This document shows, one piece after another, positions 6,254 through 13,066 of a DNA stretch of 14,746 nt (position 1 is its first letter; each line of letters starts with the position of its first letter). Position numbers and translations under genes: made by a program. This stretch comes from an uncultured Prevotella sp. (GTDB lineage Bacteria; Bacteroidota; Bacteroidia; Bacteroidales; Bacteroidaceae), in NCBI GenBank assembly GCA_900550035.1, contig URQS01000072.1:1-14746 (forward strand), given 5' to 3'. The notes under the pieces are model-generated. The model saw only the letters and a list, made by a program, of their open reading frames with translations, had not been told where the DNA came from and ran no database searches.

Positions 6254-8164
6254 CTATATCTTCCACTGCAGAGTGAATTTCCAATTGCGACCGGGCATGG
6301 GGTAGCGCTTCACTACTTCATGGCGCGAGTCGGTCAGGTTGTTGCACTCTATGGTGGCTTGTACGTTGTGCTTGCCAATGTGGAACTGCTTGTTGAGCTT
6401 CAGGTCGACAGTATACCAGTCACCGAGCATATCCTCACGATTGTTGGATATCAATGCGAAGCGGTCGCCGGTGTATAGCCACGACGTACAGAGCGAGTAG
6501 CCATTGTATCCGAGGTCGAGTATGAGCGAAGCGGAGTGCAACGGCGAGTAAGGTATGGTGTTCTTGTACTCCGGATCGGCTGGCGACGAGTAGTCACGGT
6601 CGCGCTGACAGGTGTAGTTGGCGTTGGCTGAGAGCGAGAACTTGCCCCACTGGCGGTCGTAACCGGCTGTAGCGCTCAGTCCCAACGACTTAACGAGTCC
6701 GAAATTGACCATCGACCAGCGGAACTGGCACTTCATCGGGATGGCCACAATCTTGTCTTCGATGCGATTGTAGTACATATCGAGGGCGAGATGCAGATAC
6801 TTGTCCTTATAGTCTACGCCCATATCCCATTGCGATGTGTACTCCGGTCGAAGCTGCACATTGCCCACCAGCGTATAGTAGAGGTCGTTGAGCGTAGGCG
6901 CACGGAATATGCGCTTGTGGAAAGCACGCACGGTCCATGGTCCGCCGTGCCACGACGCCAGATACATAGGAGCCAGACGGCTCAATGGCGAGGCAGCCGA
7001 ACGGGTGTGGTCGGATATGTGTGTATAGAGAAGAGCTACGTTTGCCTCGAAGCCTCGATAAGAAGCTATTGCCGACAGCAGCGACTTTGAGTCAATACGA
7101 TATACGTAATCAAATTTATACACGTCGGCATTGAGGTCGGTCCAGCGCAGGTCGGTGCTTGCCGTGAGCGACAAGTAGCGTGTGTTCCAAGCTCCGGCTA
7201 TGGAGCCGTAGATGTCCTGCTGGGTGTAATGGTTGTCGCAGAACATTGTAGAAGCGTTGGTATTGGGGTCTTGCAGATAGTGCAAGTAGTCGTAGGCATA
7301 CTTCAGATTGGTCTTCAATGCGAAGTTCTGCCAAGCGTGTTTGTACGACGACTGCACGAAGAAGTTCTGGTCCCACTGGCGGTCGGTAGAATCCCATTGG
7401 TCGGAAAGTCGTCGGATTACGGGTCCGGGGAGTCCGCGCTCCGAGTTGTAATAATACACGTGTGTAGACAATCCGCGATAGAATCCGGCAGCTTCGACAC
7501 GATAGAATGTTATGTCGGAGTTGTTGCGACGGCCCACCGTGTCCTCCTGCTCCGAGCGGAAGCGGAAACCGTAGTTGCCTTTGGTGTACTGATATTCGGC
7601 ATCGACAAACATCAGGTTCTTCAACGAGAAATAACCCTTCACCTTGTTCAGTCCGAACGAGCCGCATCCGTACTCCAGCGAGTATGCAGTCTCAGTAGGA
7701 CGTCGGGTCTGCATATATACCGTTGCAGCCGAGGCATACTCCGATGCCGACTGCAGGCGTTCGTTGCGGTTGGCGTTGTAGAGCGATACCGACTCCATAT
7801 TGCTCAACGAGTAGCGCCCGAGGTCAATCTGTCCGTTCTGCGCATTGTTGATGCGTATGCCGTCGAGATACACTCCCACGTGCTGCGAACCTAATGAGCG
7901 CACGTTGACAGTCTTCAGTCCGCCCAGTCCGCCGTAGTCCTTTATCTGCACGCCCGAGAAATACTTCAAGGCATCGGCAACGCTGGTTGTGGACAGATTC
8001 TGCAGCATTGCCCCCTGCAATGTCTGCGACGGTGTGAGATAATGAGGGCGCACGCCTACCACAGCCACATCCCGCAGGGTGTGGATGGAGTCGAGTCGCG
8101 AGGTCTGAGCCATCGACTGCATGCCCAGCAACAGCATTATAAGTAGTATATTGAATTTGTACAT
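6254..8164 (-). CDS. btuB: BtuB-like TonB-dependent outer-membrane receptor
   Basis: Predicted outer-membrane transporter that imports corrinoid (vitamin B12) with energy from TonB-ExbBD. The ATG at 8164 gives 636 residues and a clean signal peptide (MYKFNILLIMLLLGMQSMAQ); an upstream in-frame TTG (8182) lies across the promoter box and is rejected. After a TonB-box-like segment (LRDVAVVGVRP, 30-40) comes the plug domain (about 45-150) with SVADALKYFSGVQIKDYGG, VNVRSLGSQHVGVYLDGIRI and LSNMESVSLYN. The rest alternates aromatic-rich strands and turns as in a 22-strand barrel and ends in FTLQWKI. The size matches BtuB-type receptors and is much smaller than SusC. Substrate assignment rests on size, the riboswitch upstream and two BtuG-like neighbours. 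It follows a strong terminator and has its own -7 box. Confidence 0.88.
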   Translation of the reverse strand: MYKFNILLIMLLLGMQSMAQTSRLDSIHTLRDVAVVGVRPHYLTPSQTLQGAMLQNLSTTSVADALKYFSGVQIKDYGGLGGLKTVNVRSLGSQHVGVYLDGIRINNAQNGQIDLGRYSLSNMESVSLYNANRNERLQSASEYASAATVYMQTRRPTETAYSLEYGCGSFGLNKVKGYFSLKNLMFVDAEYQYTKGNYGFRFRSEQEDTVGRRNNSDITFYRVEAAGFYRGLSTHVYYYNSERGLPGPVIRRLSDQWDSTDRQWDQNFFVQSSYKHAWQNFALKTNLKYAYDYLHYLQDPNTNASTMFCDNHYTQQDIYGSIAGAWNTRYLSLTASTDLRWTDLNADVYKFDYVYRIDSKSLLSAIASYRGFEANVALLYTHISDHTRSAASPLSRLAPMYLASWHGGPWTVRAFHKRIFRAPTLNDLYYTLVGNVQLRPEYTSQWDMGVDYKDKYLHLALDMYYNRIEDKIVAIPMKCQFRWSMVNFGLVKSLGLSATAGYDRQWGKFSLSANANYTCQRDRDYSSPADPEYKNTIPYSPLHSASLILDLGYNGYSLCTSWLYTGDRFALISNNREDMLGDWYTVDLKLNKQFHIGKHNVQATIECNNLTDSRHEVVKRYPMPGRNWKFTLQWKI

Positions 8165-8169
8165 CGGTG

Positions 8170-8177
8170 CAAAGTTA
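8170..8177 (-). promoter_or_regulatory. -7 box abutting the btuB start codon
   Basis: On the minus strand this is TAACTTTG, a perfect TAnnTTTG box. Only five bases (CACCG) separate it from the ATG at 8164, so a transcript started at the normal distance would begin at or next to the start codon, giving a leaderless or nearly leaderless message. The -33 region falls in the terminator's U-tract side and has no well-spaced TTTG, so the call is tentative. Confidence 0.45.
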
Positions 8178-8180
8178 CTC

Positions 8181-8227
8181 AAAAAAAAGCAAAAAAGGCG
8201 GCAGTACGCTCTCGCGCTCTGACCGCC
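8181..8227 (-). terminator. Rho-independent terminator after the 721-residue protein gene
   Basis: Read on the minus strand, GGCGG pairs with CCGCC, then CAG with CTG, then CGC with GCG around a GAGA (GNRA) tetraloop. The stem is followed by TTTTTTGCTTTTTTTT. It lies 39 bp past the stop codon of the upstream gene and just before the btuB -7 box. It should end most transcripts that start at the riboswitch. Confidence 0.85.
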
Positions 8228-8266
8228 TCATGTCTAACCTAATTATCTTGGATTGGATAAAAACTA

Positions 8267-10432
8267 TTATTTCACAATCACCTTCTTCACCGTTCCGTCA
8301 GAGTACTTCACGATGTTCACGCCTCGCTGAGGCTGGTTGATGCGCTTGCCGTCAATGGTGTAGCGTGCAATCTCGCGAATGTCAGCAGAGGTCTGGGTGC
8401 CGGTGATGCCAGTAGCCTGAGTTACTACAACTTTGACAGTAGCTGTAGTGCTGATACCGTTAGAGCAGAAGTTGAGCGTAACATTTGTCTTACCTTTCTT
8501 CACACCCGTAACGACGAGCTTACCGTTCTTAACTGTTGCAGTGGCTACCTTACCTGCGTAAGCCACGCTCTTTACGGTCTTAACGATAGCAGCCTGGAAG
8601 TTGTCGGCATCGCTGCAAACGTCAGTTAGGTCAACCACAACGTCCTTGTTCTCTTCAACAGTTACATCTTCTATATTGCCTGCAATCGGGTCTTCTACGT
8701 CGGGGAAGACAAACATGCCAGGGAACCAGTAGTTTTTCTGTGTGAGTTCGTACTCATTGAGCTGCGTGCCCTTGTTATCGTAGATGCGCACAGCATAATC
8801 TTGAGATCCCCAACCCTTAAACAGACTAACATACAGATTGTCGGTCACGGGGTCGACACGCAAGTTGCTTGTGCTGTACATAACCCATTTGTTGGCATCG
8901 TTTGTGAGGTCTACAACCTTAGCAAACTCATTGTTGTCAATGTCGTATTTAAAAATGGTGGTTGTGTTCCAACCTGAAGCTGATGTCCAATAAATAACAT
9001 TGTTCTGAAGACTTGCACACAATCCGTCGGGATTCCATGCAAACGACGAATTGGCAGGAATACTGATGCCAGAAGGCAGAGCTATCTCCTCAAGCTGGCG
9101 CGACTCGGTGTTGACACGGCTTATGCCCTTATCGGTGCTCACCCACAACTGTCCGTCCTTCGACATAGTGATAGAATAGACCTTAGCAGATGAGATTGTA
9201 GCAACGATGCGGTCGGTATTGCAGTCGATAATGCGGAGACTCTTGCCATACTCTGTAGCGTATACGTAATCGCCAAGGCGCACCATATTGCCACACTCTC
9301 CGAGTTTGGCGTCGTCACCATCAGCGTTTTTCACGGCAGTACCTACAGTCAGTTCGTCGAGATTGAGAGTGTATATGCCGCCTGTAGTACTAACATAAGC
9401 CTTGTGCTCATCAACACCGCAGAACGAACGTCCGTCCTTTCCATCGATATCCTTTATCTGCTTGATAATGCGCATGGTGTTGGCGTCGCATATAGTGATG
9501 CGTCCGCCCTCTACTTTAGAACCATTATCCTTTGCCTGCTTGGCAATGATGTAGTAGCGATTGCCCCATGCAGCACCAAAGCAAGCCGTAGCACCAATCT
9601 CAGTAGTATTGTTATATACGAACTTACCGTCACGTGTGAGATAGTTGGTAGTAGAATTATTATGACCAAACCAGTCCTCATTTACCATAAACACACCCTG
9701 TGTATAGTCTACAGTTGCAGGCAGATACTTGAGATTGCCATCATATTTGTTAGACGCACCTGAGAACTTTGAAAAAACCCAAGCATCCACGCAACCATCG
9801 GTTAGTACACGACCCGATGCTCCAGTACCAGAGAAGCCCAAAGCATCTTCTGCCTTGTCAGCCACATTATAACTCCAAAAACCTGAATACCAACCCGAAT
9901 TCCATGCATCGCGAGTGATTTCGGTAGCACCGCATTTATCAAATACGCCTGAACTTACATATACAATGCCATTACGCGGATAAACCTCGTTTTCAGGAGT
10001 TGTAACGGTGACATAGCGATTGCCATCAATGTCATAGCCAAAGCCACCAAAGGCAGTACCATAGGAAGTACCAGGTTCGGCAAGTACATAGAATGCAGGG
10101 TCGGCTTTTGCCACGGCACGTACAAGGTCTTCGCCCGTTTTCTGTTCAGACGATTTCCAACGATAGCCCCATACGAGAGTCTTGCCGTCGTTCTGTCCGT
10201 CAGCCCACTTAATGGCAAGAGCAGCCTTACAGTCGCCTTCGCCTGCCCAACGCTCTATTTTAGAGAAGTCGATGCCGGTTGAAGTTGTAGCTTCAGCAGC
10301 CTTCTGCACACGTGTTGCTACAGTGGCACTCACCTTGCGAGATTGTCCCTGTACATTGATGGTTGTGGTTTGCGCAAGAGCAGCAATGCTGATGCACAAA
10401 GCCAACACAATAGAAGTAAAGATTTTCTTCAT
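8267..10432 (-). CDS. Large secreted BtuG-like propeller fusion protein, riboswitch-controlled
   Basis: The 721-residue protein is taken from the ATG at 10432, which starts a normal signal peptide (MKKIFTSIVLALCISIAALAQ). Longer in-frame starts run into the riboswitch. The N-terminal module (about 50-240) has IERWAGEGDCKAALAIKWADG, LVWGYRWK and AFGGFGYDIDGN, a pattern seen in Bacteroidetes surface proteins of B12 loci. From about 245 to 605 there are YncE/DUF5074-type propeller blades (for example GGRITICDANTMRIIKQIKD, VYATEYGKSLRIIDCNTDRI), closing with NYWFPGMFVFPD. A small all-beta, cadherin/Ig-like module (about 610-690) follows. The last 30 residues end in GVNIVKYSDGTVKKVIVK, a sorting-type tail. 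There is no lipobox, so surface attachment probably depends on the tail. A cobalamin riboswitch lies in its leader and a terminator directly behind it. Role in B12 capture is strongly suggested but unproven. Confidence 0.8.
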   Translation of the reverse strand: MKKIFTSIVLALCISIAALAQTTTINVQGQSRKVSATVATRVQKAAEATTSTGIDFSKIERWAGEGDCKAALAIKWADGQNDGKTLVWGYRWKSSEQKTGEDLVRAVAKADPAFYVLAEPGTSYGTAFGGFGYDIDGNRYVTVTTPENEVYPRNGIVYVSSGVFDKCGATEITRDAWNSGWYSGFWSYNVADKAEDALGFSGTGASGRVLTDGCVDAWVFSKFSGASNKYDGNLKYLPATVDYTQGVFMVNEDWFGHNNSTTNYLTRDGKFVYNNTTEIGATACFGAAWGNRYYIIAKQAKDNGSKVEGGRITICDANTMRIIKQIKDIDGKDGRSFCGVDEHKAYVSTTGGIYTLNLDELTVGTAVKNADGDDAKLGECGNMVRLGDYVYATEYGKSLRIIDCNTDRIVATISSAKVYSITMSKDGQLWVSTDKGISRVNTESRQLEEIALPSGISIPANSSFAWNPDGLCASLQNNVIYWTSASGWNTTTIFKYDIDNNEFAKVVDLTNDANKWVMYSTSNLRVDPVTDNLYVSLFKGWGSQDYAVRIYDNKGTQLNEYELTQKNYWFPGMFVFPDVEDPIAGNIEDVTVEENKDVVVDLTDVCSDADNFQAAIVKTVKSVAYAGKVATATVKNGKLVVTGVKKGKTNVTLNFCSNGISTTATVKVVVTQATGITGTQTSADIREIARYTIDGKRINQPQRGVNIVKYSDGTVKKVIVK

Positions 10433-10563
10433 ACGCTTATTGATATAATTAAAGTATATGCCCATAGCATCACGCCATGGACTATGTAAACATTCTTCTC
10501 CAGTGATGTTAGTCTGTCGTTCGTGCCCAATCCACGAGGCGCATAGAACAACCTTACGGCAAA
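10433..10563 (-). promoter_or_regulatory. Leader between riboswitch and start codon (expression platform)
   Basis: About 130 nt of leader separate the B12 box from the start codon. On the minus strand there are small hairpins, CGTG/CACG (around 10523-10537) and CATAG/CTATG (around 10460-10485), but no stem with a U-run. Control is therefore more likely at translation than by termination. I see no Shine-Dalgarno sequence, as is usual in Bacteroidetes. Confidence 0.45.
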
Positions 10564-10772
10564 TTCGGCAGGTCTTCTGACTTACCGCCCAGACGCGAAC
10601 GCCTTCCCGAGAATTCAACATTCAACACTTAACATTCAACATTGAAAAAAGCCTCAGTGGCATCGTTGTTCGCGCCCGAATATAAGGGCGGCTCACAGCT
10701 GCGGGACAGTCGGGGACTCTCACCCCATTCCCTTTTAATCGTCTCACGTCCATAATAACGCGAAGCGAACCG
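10564..10772 (-). ncRNA. Cobalamin (adenosylcobalamin-type) riboswitch
   Basis: Minus-strand conserved blocks occur in the correct order: AAAAGGGAA (10729-10736 area), a GGGG...CCCC arm, ACTGTCCCGCAGCTGTGAGC, GCCACTG, CGGGAAGGC and the B12 box GTAAGTCAGAAGACCTGCC (about 10567-10585). These are the signature elements of the cobalamin riboswitch family, which lowers expression of B12 uptake and synthesis genes when the cofactor is plentiful. The variable arm between GCCACTG and GGGAAGGC contains a simple repeat (10611-10644). A perfect -7 box lies immediately upstream at 10782-10789, so transcription begins just before the aptamer. The end points are approximate. Confidence 0.96.
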
Positions 10773-10781
10773 TTGCGGTTG

Positions 10782-10789
10782 CAAAATTA
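10782..10789 (-). promoter_or_regulatory. Promoter (-7 box) driving the riboswitch leader
   Basis: The minus strand reads TAATTTTG, a perfect TAnnTTTG box. A TTG at 10808-10810 lies 18 bp upstream, near the expected -33 position. The predicted start of transcription is about 10776, immediately before the aptamer, giving a leader of about 345 nt. Confidence 0.7.
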
Positions 10790-10928
10790 TATAAAAATCA
10801 TGAAATACAACATTGATTGAGAATAGAATTGCACAAGAATATAGCTATTTACGGGAGGCTGCCATTCCATTTTTCCTTACATATAGTTCTTTTTGGTATA
10901 AAAATTGGGCAGTTTCGATTAAAAGTCA

Positions 10929-10936
10929 TACTTTTG
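10929..10936 (+). promoter_or_regulatory. Promoter (-7 box) of the outer-membrane protein gene
   Basis: TACTTTTG matches TAnnTTTG. A TTG at 10905-10907 lies 21 bp upstream, the preferred -33 spacing. The predicted leader to the ATG at 10981 is about 40 nt and AT-rich. The two divergent promoters of this intergenic region are about 140 bp apart. Confidence 0.7.
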
Positions 10937-10980
10937 CAGCATTGCAGGATAATATTTTTTTAAACATAAATATTTTTGGT

Positions 10981-11490
10981 ATGAAAAAAATCATGATGAC
11001 AATGACCGCTATGTTTGTGGCTGTATGTGCAAGTGCACAGGTTTACATTGGTGGTAGTGCAGCCCTTGGTGGTCAGAAGCATGGCGACGGCGACTCTAAG
11101 ATGTACTACAAGCTTATGCCTGAGATTGGCTACCAGTTCAACAAGACTTGGGATGCAGGTCTCTCTATCGGCTACGCTGGTGTAGAGGATGGTAACAACG
11201 CTTTCGTTATAGCTCCTTATGCTCGCTACACATTCGTAAATACTAAGCTCGTCGACCTCTTCCTTGAGGGCACAATGGGCTATGGTCATATCGGCGGCAA
11301 CGGTGCCGACGCTGACATGTTTGAATTTGGATTGAAGCCGGGCTTGAAGCTCAATCTCTCTAACCACGTATCGTTCGTGACAAAAGTTGGTTTCTTCGGC
11401 TATCAGAAGAACGACTTCACTGACACACAGAAGTGGGGTATGGACGTTGACGCTACAAACGTAACATTCGGCGTTAACTACAAGTTCTAA
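10981..11490 (+). CDS. Small outer-membrane beta-barrel protein
   Basis: A 169-residue protein with a signal peptide (MKKIMMTMTAMFVAVCASAQ). The mature part has alternating-residue amphipathic strands: VYIGGSAALGG, YYKLMPEIGYQFNKTWDAGL, AFVIAPYARYTFV, LVDLFLEGTMGYGHIGG, MFEFGLKPGLKLNL and VSFVTKVGFFGYQ. It ends in TNVTFGVNYKF. The terminal aromatic residue is typical of BAM-inserted barrels, and an eight-strand barrel of the OmpX/OmpW/OmpA-barrel size is likely. I chose the ATG at 10981 because it starts the signal peptide and follows a well-placed promoter; the longer in-frame start at 10813 would read through that promoter. It is the only plus-strand gene and converges on the sirtuin gene across the palindromic repeat at 11511-11695. 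Function is unknown. Confidence 0.85.
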   Translation: MKKIMMTMTAMFVAVCASAQVYIGGSAALGGQKHGDGDSKMYYKLMPEIGYQFNKTWDAGLSIGYAGVEDGNNAFVIAPYARYTFVNTKLVDLFLEGTMGYGHIGGNGADADMFEFGLKPGLKLNLSNHVSFVTKVGFFGYQKNDFTDTQKWGMDVDATNVTFGVNYKF

Positions 11491-11510
11491 AACATTATTT
11501 TAACATATAT

Positions 11511-11695
11511 AAAAAGAGGACGTGTCAAAATAGGAGTTAGAGGAAGTTAAGAAGAAGTTAATCCATCTACGATGGATGGAAGTTAACAGACAAATGCTTT
11601 ATTTTCAGCAATTTATACATATGTCCGCTAACTTCTGTTAACTTCGGGCGAAGCCCAAACTTCTTTTAACTTCTATTTTGACACACCCTCTTTTT
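11511..11695. repeat. MITE-like palindromic repeat, copy A
   Basis: Terminal inverted repeats of about 30 bp: the left end AAAAAGAGGACGTGTCAAAA matches the reverse complement of the right end, which reads AAAAAGAGGGTGTGTCAAAA, and the match continues into AGTTA...GAAGTTAA. The inside has repeated GAAGTTAAC/GTTAACTTC blocks and the small palindromes CCATCTACGATGG and GGGCGAAGCCC. An inverted copy of about 85% identity (by eye) lies at 12862-13029. This copy fills the gap between the convergent outer-membrane protein and sirtuin genes, and the sirtuin stop codon lies in its right edge. The A-rich/T-rich ends would make it a good two-way terminator. No open frame is inside, so it is non-autonomous if mobile. 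Confidence 0.8.
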
Positions 11696-12392
11696 ATTTC
11701 TTTAAAAATTCGCACAACTTGCGCATTCCTTCGCTTGCACCACACTGCAGGTGGGTGAAGTTCTGTCGCCCTACCCCCATCGACGGTTCGGGATCGATGA
11801 GATATACTGGCACCGCTGGACGCACGTAGTGGATTAGTCCGGCTGCCGGATAGACGTTGAGCGATGTGCCTATGATGACGAATATGTCGGCTTGCTCAGC
11901 AGCCTCGGCTGCTACGCTTATCATAGGCACCGATTCGCCGAAGAAGACGATGAACGGTCGCTCCAGCGAGCCGTCGCCCGAGAGTGTGCCGGGACGTACC
12001 TCGCAGTTGTCCTCGGTCAACTCGCGCTGATAGCGAGGGTCGTCGGGATTGCGCGATGAGCACACCTTGGTAAGTTCACCGTGCAGGTGTATGACATTGG
12101 TGGAGCCTGCCTTCTCGTGCAGATTGTCCACGTTCTGCGTCACTACTGTCACCTTATACTCCTTCTCCAAATCGTGTATGAGACGGTGTCCTTCGTTGGG
12201 CTGTGCCGCATAGAGCTTGTGGCGCAGCATATTATAGAAGTTGGTGACGAGCGTCGGGTCCTTGAGCCAACCCTCGTGCGAGGCAACTTTTTCTACAGGA
12301 TAGTTCTCCCACAGTCCGTCGTTGCCACGGAATGTCTTGAAACCCGACTCAACCGACATGCCGGCGCCGGTAAGAAATACGATGTGCTTCAT
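11694..12392 (-). CDS. cobB: Sir2-family NAD-dependent protein deacylase
   Basis: A 232-residue cytoplasmic sirtuin that uses NAD+ to remove acyl groups from lysines. The NAD-binding motif GAGMSVESGFKTFRG is at 9-23, TQNVDNLHEKAG at 85-96, the catalytic His104 lies in HLHGE, FIVFFGE at 147-153, and the Rossmann-fold IIGTSLNVYPAAGL at 173-186. Only two cysteines (C111, C130) lie where the family normally has a four-cysteine zinc site. The YxxR acyl-selectivity motif of CobB/SIRT5 reads Y53-N-M-L-R57, so the arginine is displaced by one position. The gene starts 7 bp after the META-domain lipoprotein gene, forming a two-gene operon bracketed by inverted repeats. The name cobB reflects family history and does not tie this gene to the nearby B12 genes. 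Confidence 0.9.
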   Translation of the reverse strand: MKHIVFLTGAGMSVESGFKTFRGNDGLWENYPVEKVASHEGWLKDPTLVTNFYNMLRHKLYAAQPNEGHRLIHDLEKEYKVTVVTQNVDNLHEKAGSTNVIHLHGELTKVCSSRNPDDPRYQRELTEDNCEVRPGTLSGDGSLERPFIVFFGESVPMISVAAEAAEQADIFVIIGTSLNVYPAAGLIHYVRPAVPVYLIDPEPSMGVGRQNFTHLQCGASEGMRKLCEFLKK

Positions 12393-12399
12393 AACTATA

Positions 12400-12828
12400 T
12401 TATTGTTTTTGCAACGTCAGCATGGCCTTGCCGCTGCCGTTGGTCAGTTGTACACGACCTTCGCCTGCCGCCTTATACGCCTTGACGCTCTCAAGAGCCT
12501 TGAGTATCTGCTGCTCATACTCCATATGAGCGCAGAGCATAAGCGTCGTGCCTATCTCCTTGAACGATATGGTCTGCTTGGCAGCATTGACGCGTGCTAT
12601 GCCGTTGATGGAGTTGCATCCGGCGCAGCCGAACACGCTGTTCTTGGCTGTTTCGAATCCCAGTGTGGGACTGAACTCGGTCTTTGTAGTGTCAATGGCA
12701 GTGCCGCCAACTTCTACGATGTTCCATTCGCCGTTAAGGTCGACTGCCTCACTTACTTTCTTCGACGACGAACAGCCGCCAAGGGCAATGGCGGCAGCGA
12801 TTGCAATAATGTTATATTTCAGCTTCAT
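12400..12828 (-). CDS. META/HslJ-domain lipoprotein
   Basis: A 142-residue protein with a short lipoprotein signal ending in the lipobox ALGGC (Cys19), followed by CSSSKK. The mature part is one META (HslJ-like) domain: DLNGEWNIVEVGGTAIDTT, then LGFETAKNSVFGCAGCNSIN, ISFKEIGTTLMLCAHMEYEQ and a final VQLTNGSGKAMLTLQKQ strand. In this family the GCN(S)xxG motif after the second strand is characteristic. META-domain proteins are envelope proteins of poorly defined role, linked in some bacteria to heat-shock or novobiocin tolerance. The protein should be lipid-anchored in the envelope. The gene precedes the sirtuin gene by 7 bp. Upstream, only 34 bp separate its ATG from the palindromic repeat copy B, so its promoter must lie in or close to that repeat. 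No perfect -7 box was found. Confidence 0.87.
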   Translation of the reverse strand: MKLKYNIIAIAAAIALGGCSSSKKVSEAVDLNGEWNIVEVGGTAIDTTKTEFSPTLGFETAKNSVFGCAGCNSINGIARVNAAKQTISFKEIGTTLMLCAHMEYEQQILKALESVKAYKAAGEGRVQLTNGSGKAMLTLQKQ

Positions 12829-12861
12829 AAATAAAATGTCTAAATTGAGAAATTCACAGAT

Positions 12862-13029
12862 GGTGAGTCTAAATAGAAGTTAAAGGAAGTTTGGGCTTCG
12901 CCCGAAGTTAACAGAAGTTAGCGGACGTATGTATTATTTGCTGAAAACAAAGCATATGTCTGTTAACTTCATACATCGTATGATGGATTAACTTCTTTTT
13001 AAATTCCTATAACTCCCATTTTTACACAA
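12862..13029. repeat. MITE-like palindromic repeat, copy B (inverted relative to copy A)
   Basis: Read on the minus strand, this segment aligns end to end with 11522-11688. It shares blocks such as GAAGTTAATCCATC, GAAGTTAACAGACA and the long core around GTCCGCTAACTTCTGTTAAC and GGGCGAAGCCCAAACTTC. Its terminal inverted repeats are more degraded than in copy A. It lies between cysS and the META lipoprotein gene and probably separates the two transcription units. Together with copy A it brackets the META-sirtuin pair. Confidence 0.8.
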
Positions 13030-13033
13030 CATC

Positions 13034-13066
13034 CAATTCAAAACTCAAAATTCAAAATTCAAAACT
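13034..13066. repeat. AT-rich simple repeat after cysS
   Basis: Degenerate tandem copies of AATTCAAAA(C/A)TC-like units, directly next to the cysS stop codon. It resembles simple repeats common between Bacteroidetes genes and the repeat in the riboswitch arm (10611-10644). No function can be read from it. Confidence 0.6.

Noticed and set aside
8165..8182. TTG start six codons upstream of btuB
   Set aside because: It lies across the TAACTTTG box and the terminator U-tract and adds residues in front of a complete signal peptide.
10433..10621. Longer 5' extension of the 721-residue protein, giving a 784-residue frame
   Set aside because: The extra codons run through the conserved riboswitch core, and the ATG at 10432 begins a proper signal peptide.
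10813..10980. Longer start for the plus-strand outer-membrane protein (225 residues)
   Set aside because: The extension crosses a well-formed -33/-7 promoter and hides the signal peptide that begins at 10981.
11694..12392. Idea that the cobB-type sirtuin belongs to the B12 pathway
   Set aside because: The name comes from the historical role of CobB in Salmonella. The gene is in a separate operon with a META lipoprotein and no riboswitch.
13034..13066. Possible iteron or origin-like AT-rich repeat
   Set aside because: Degenerate, short, without DnaA-box-like sequences or replication genes nearby.
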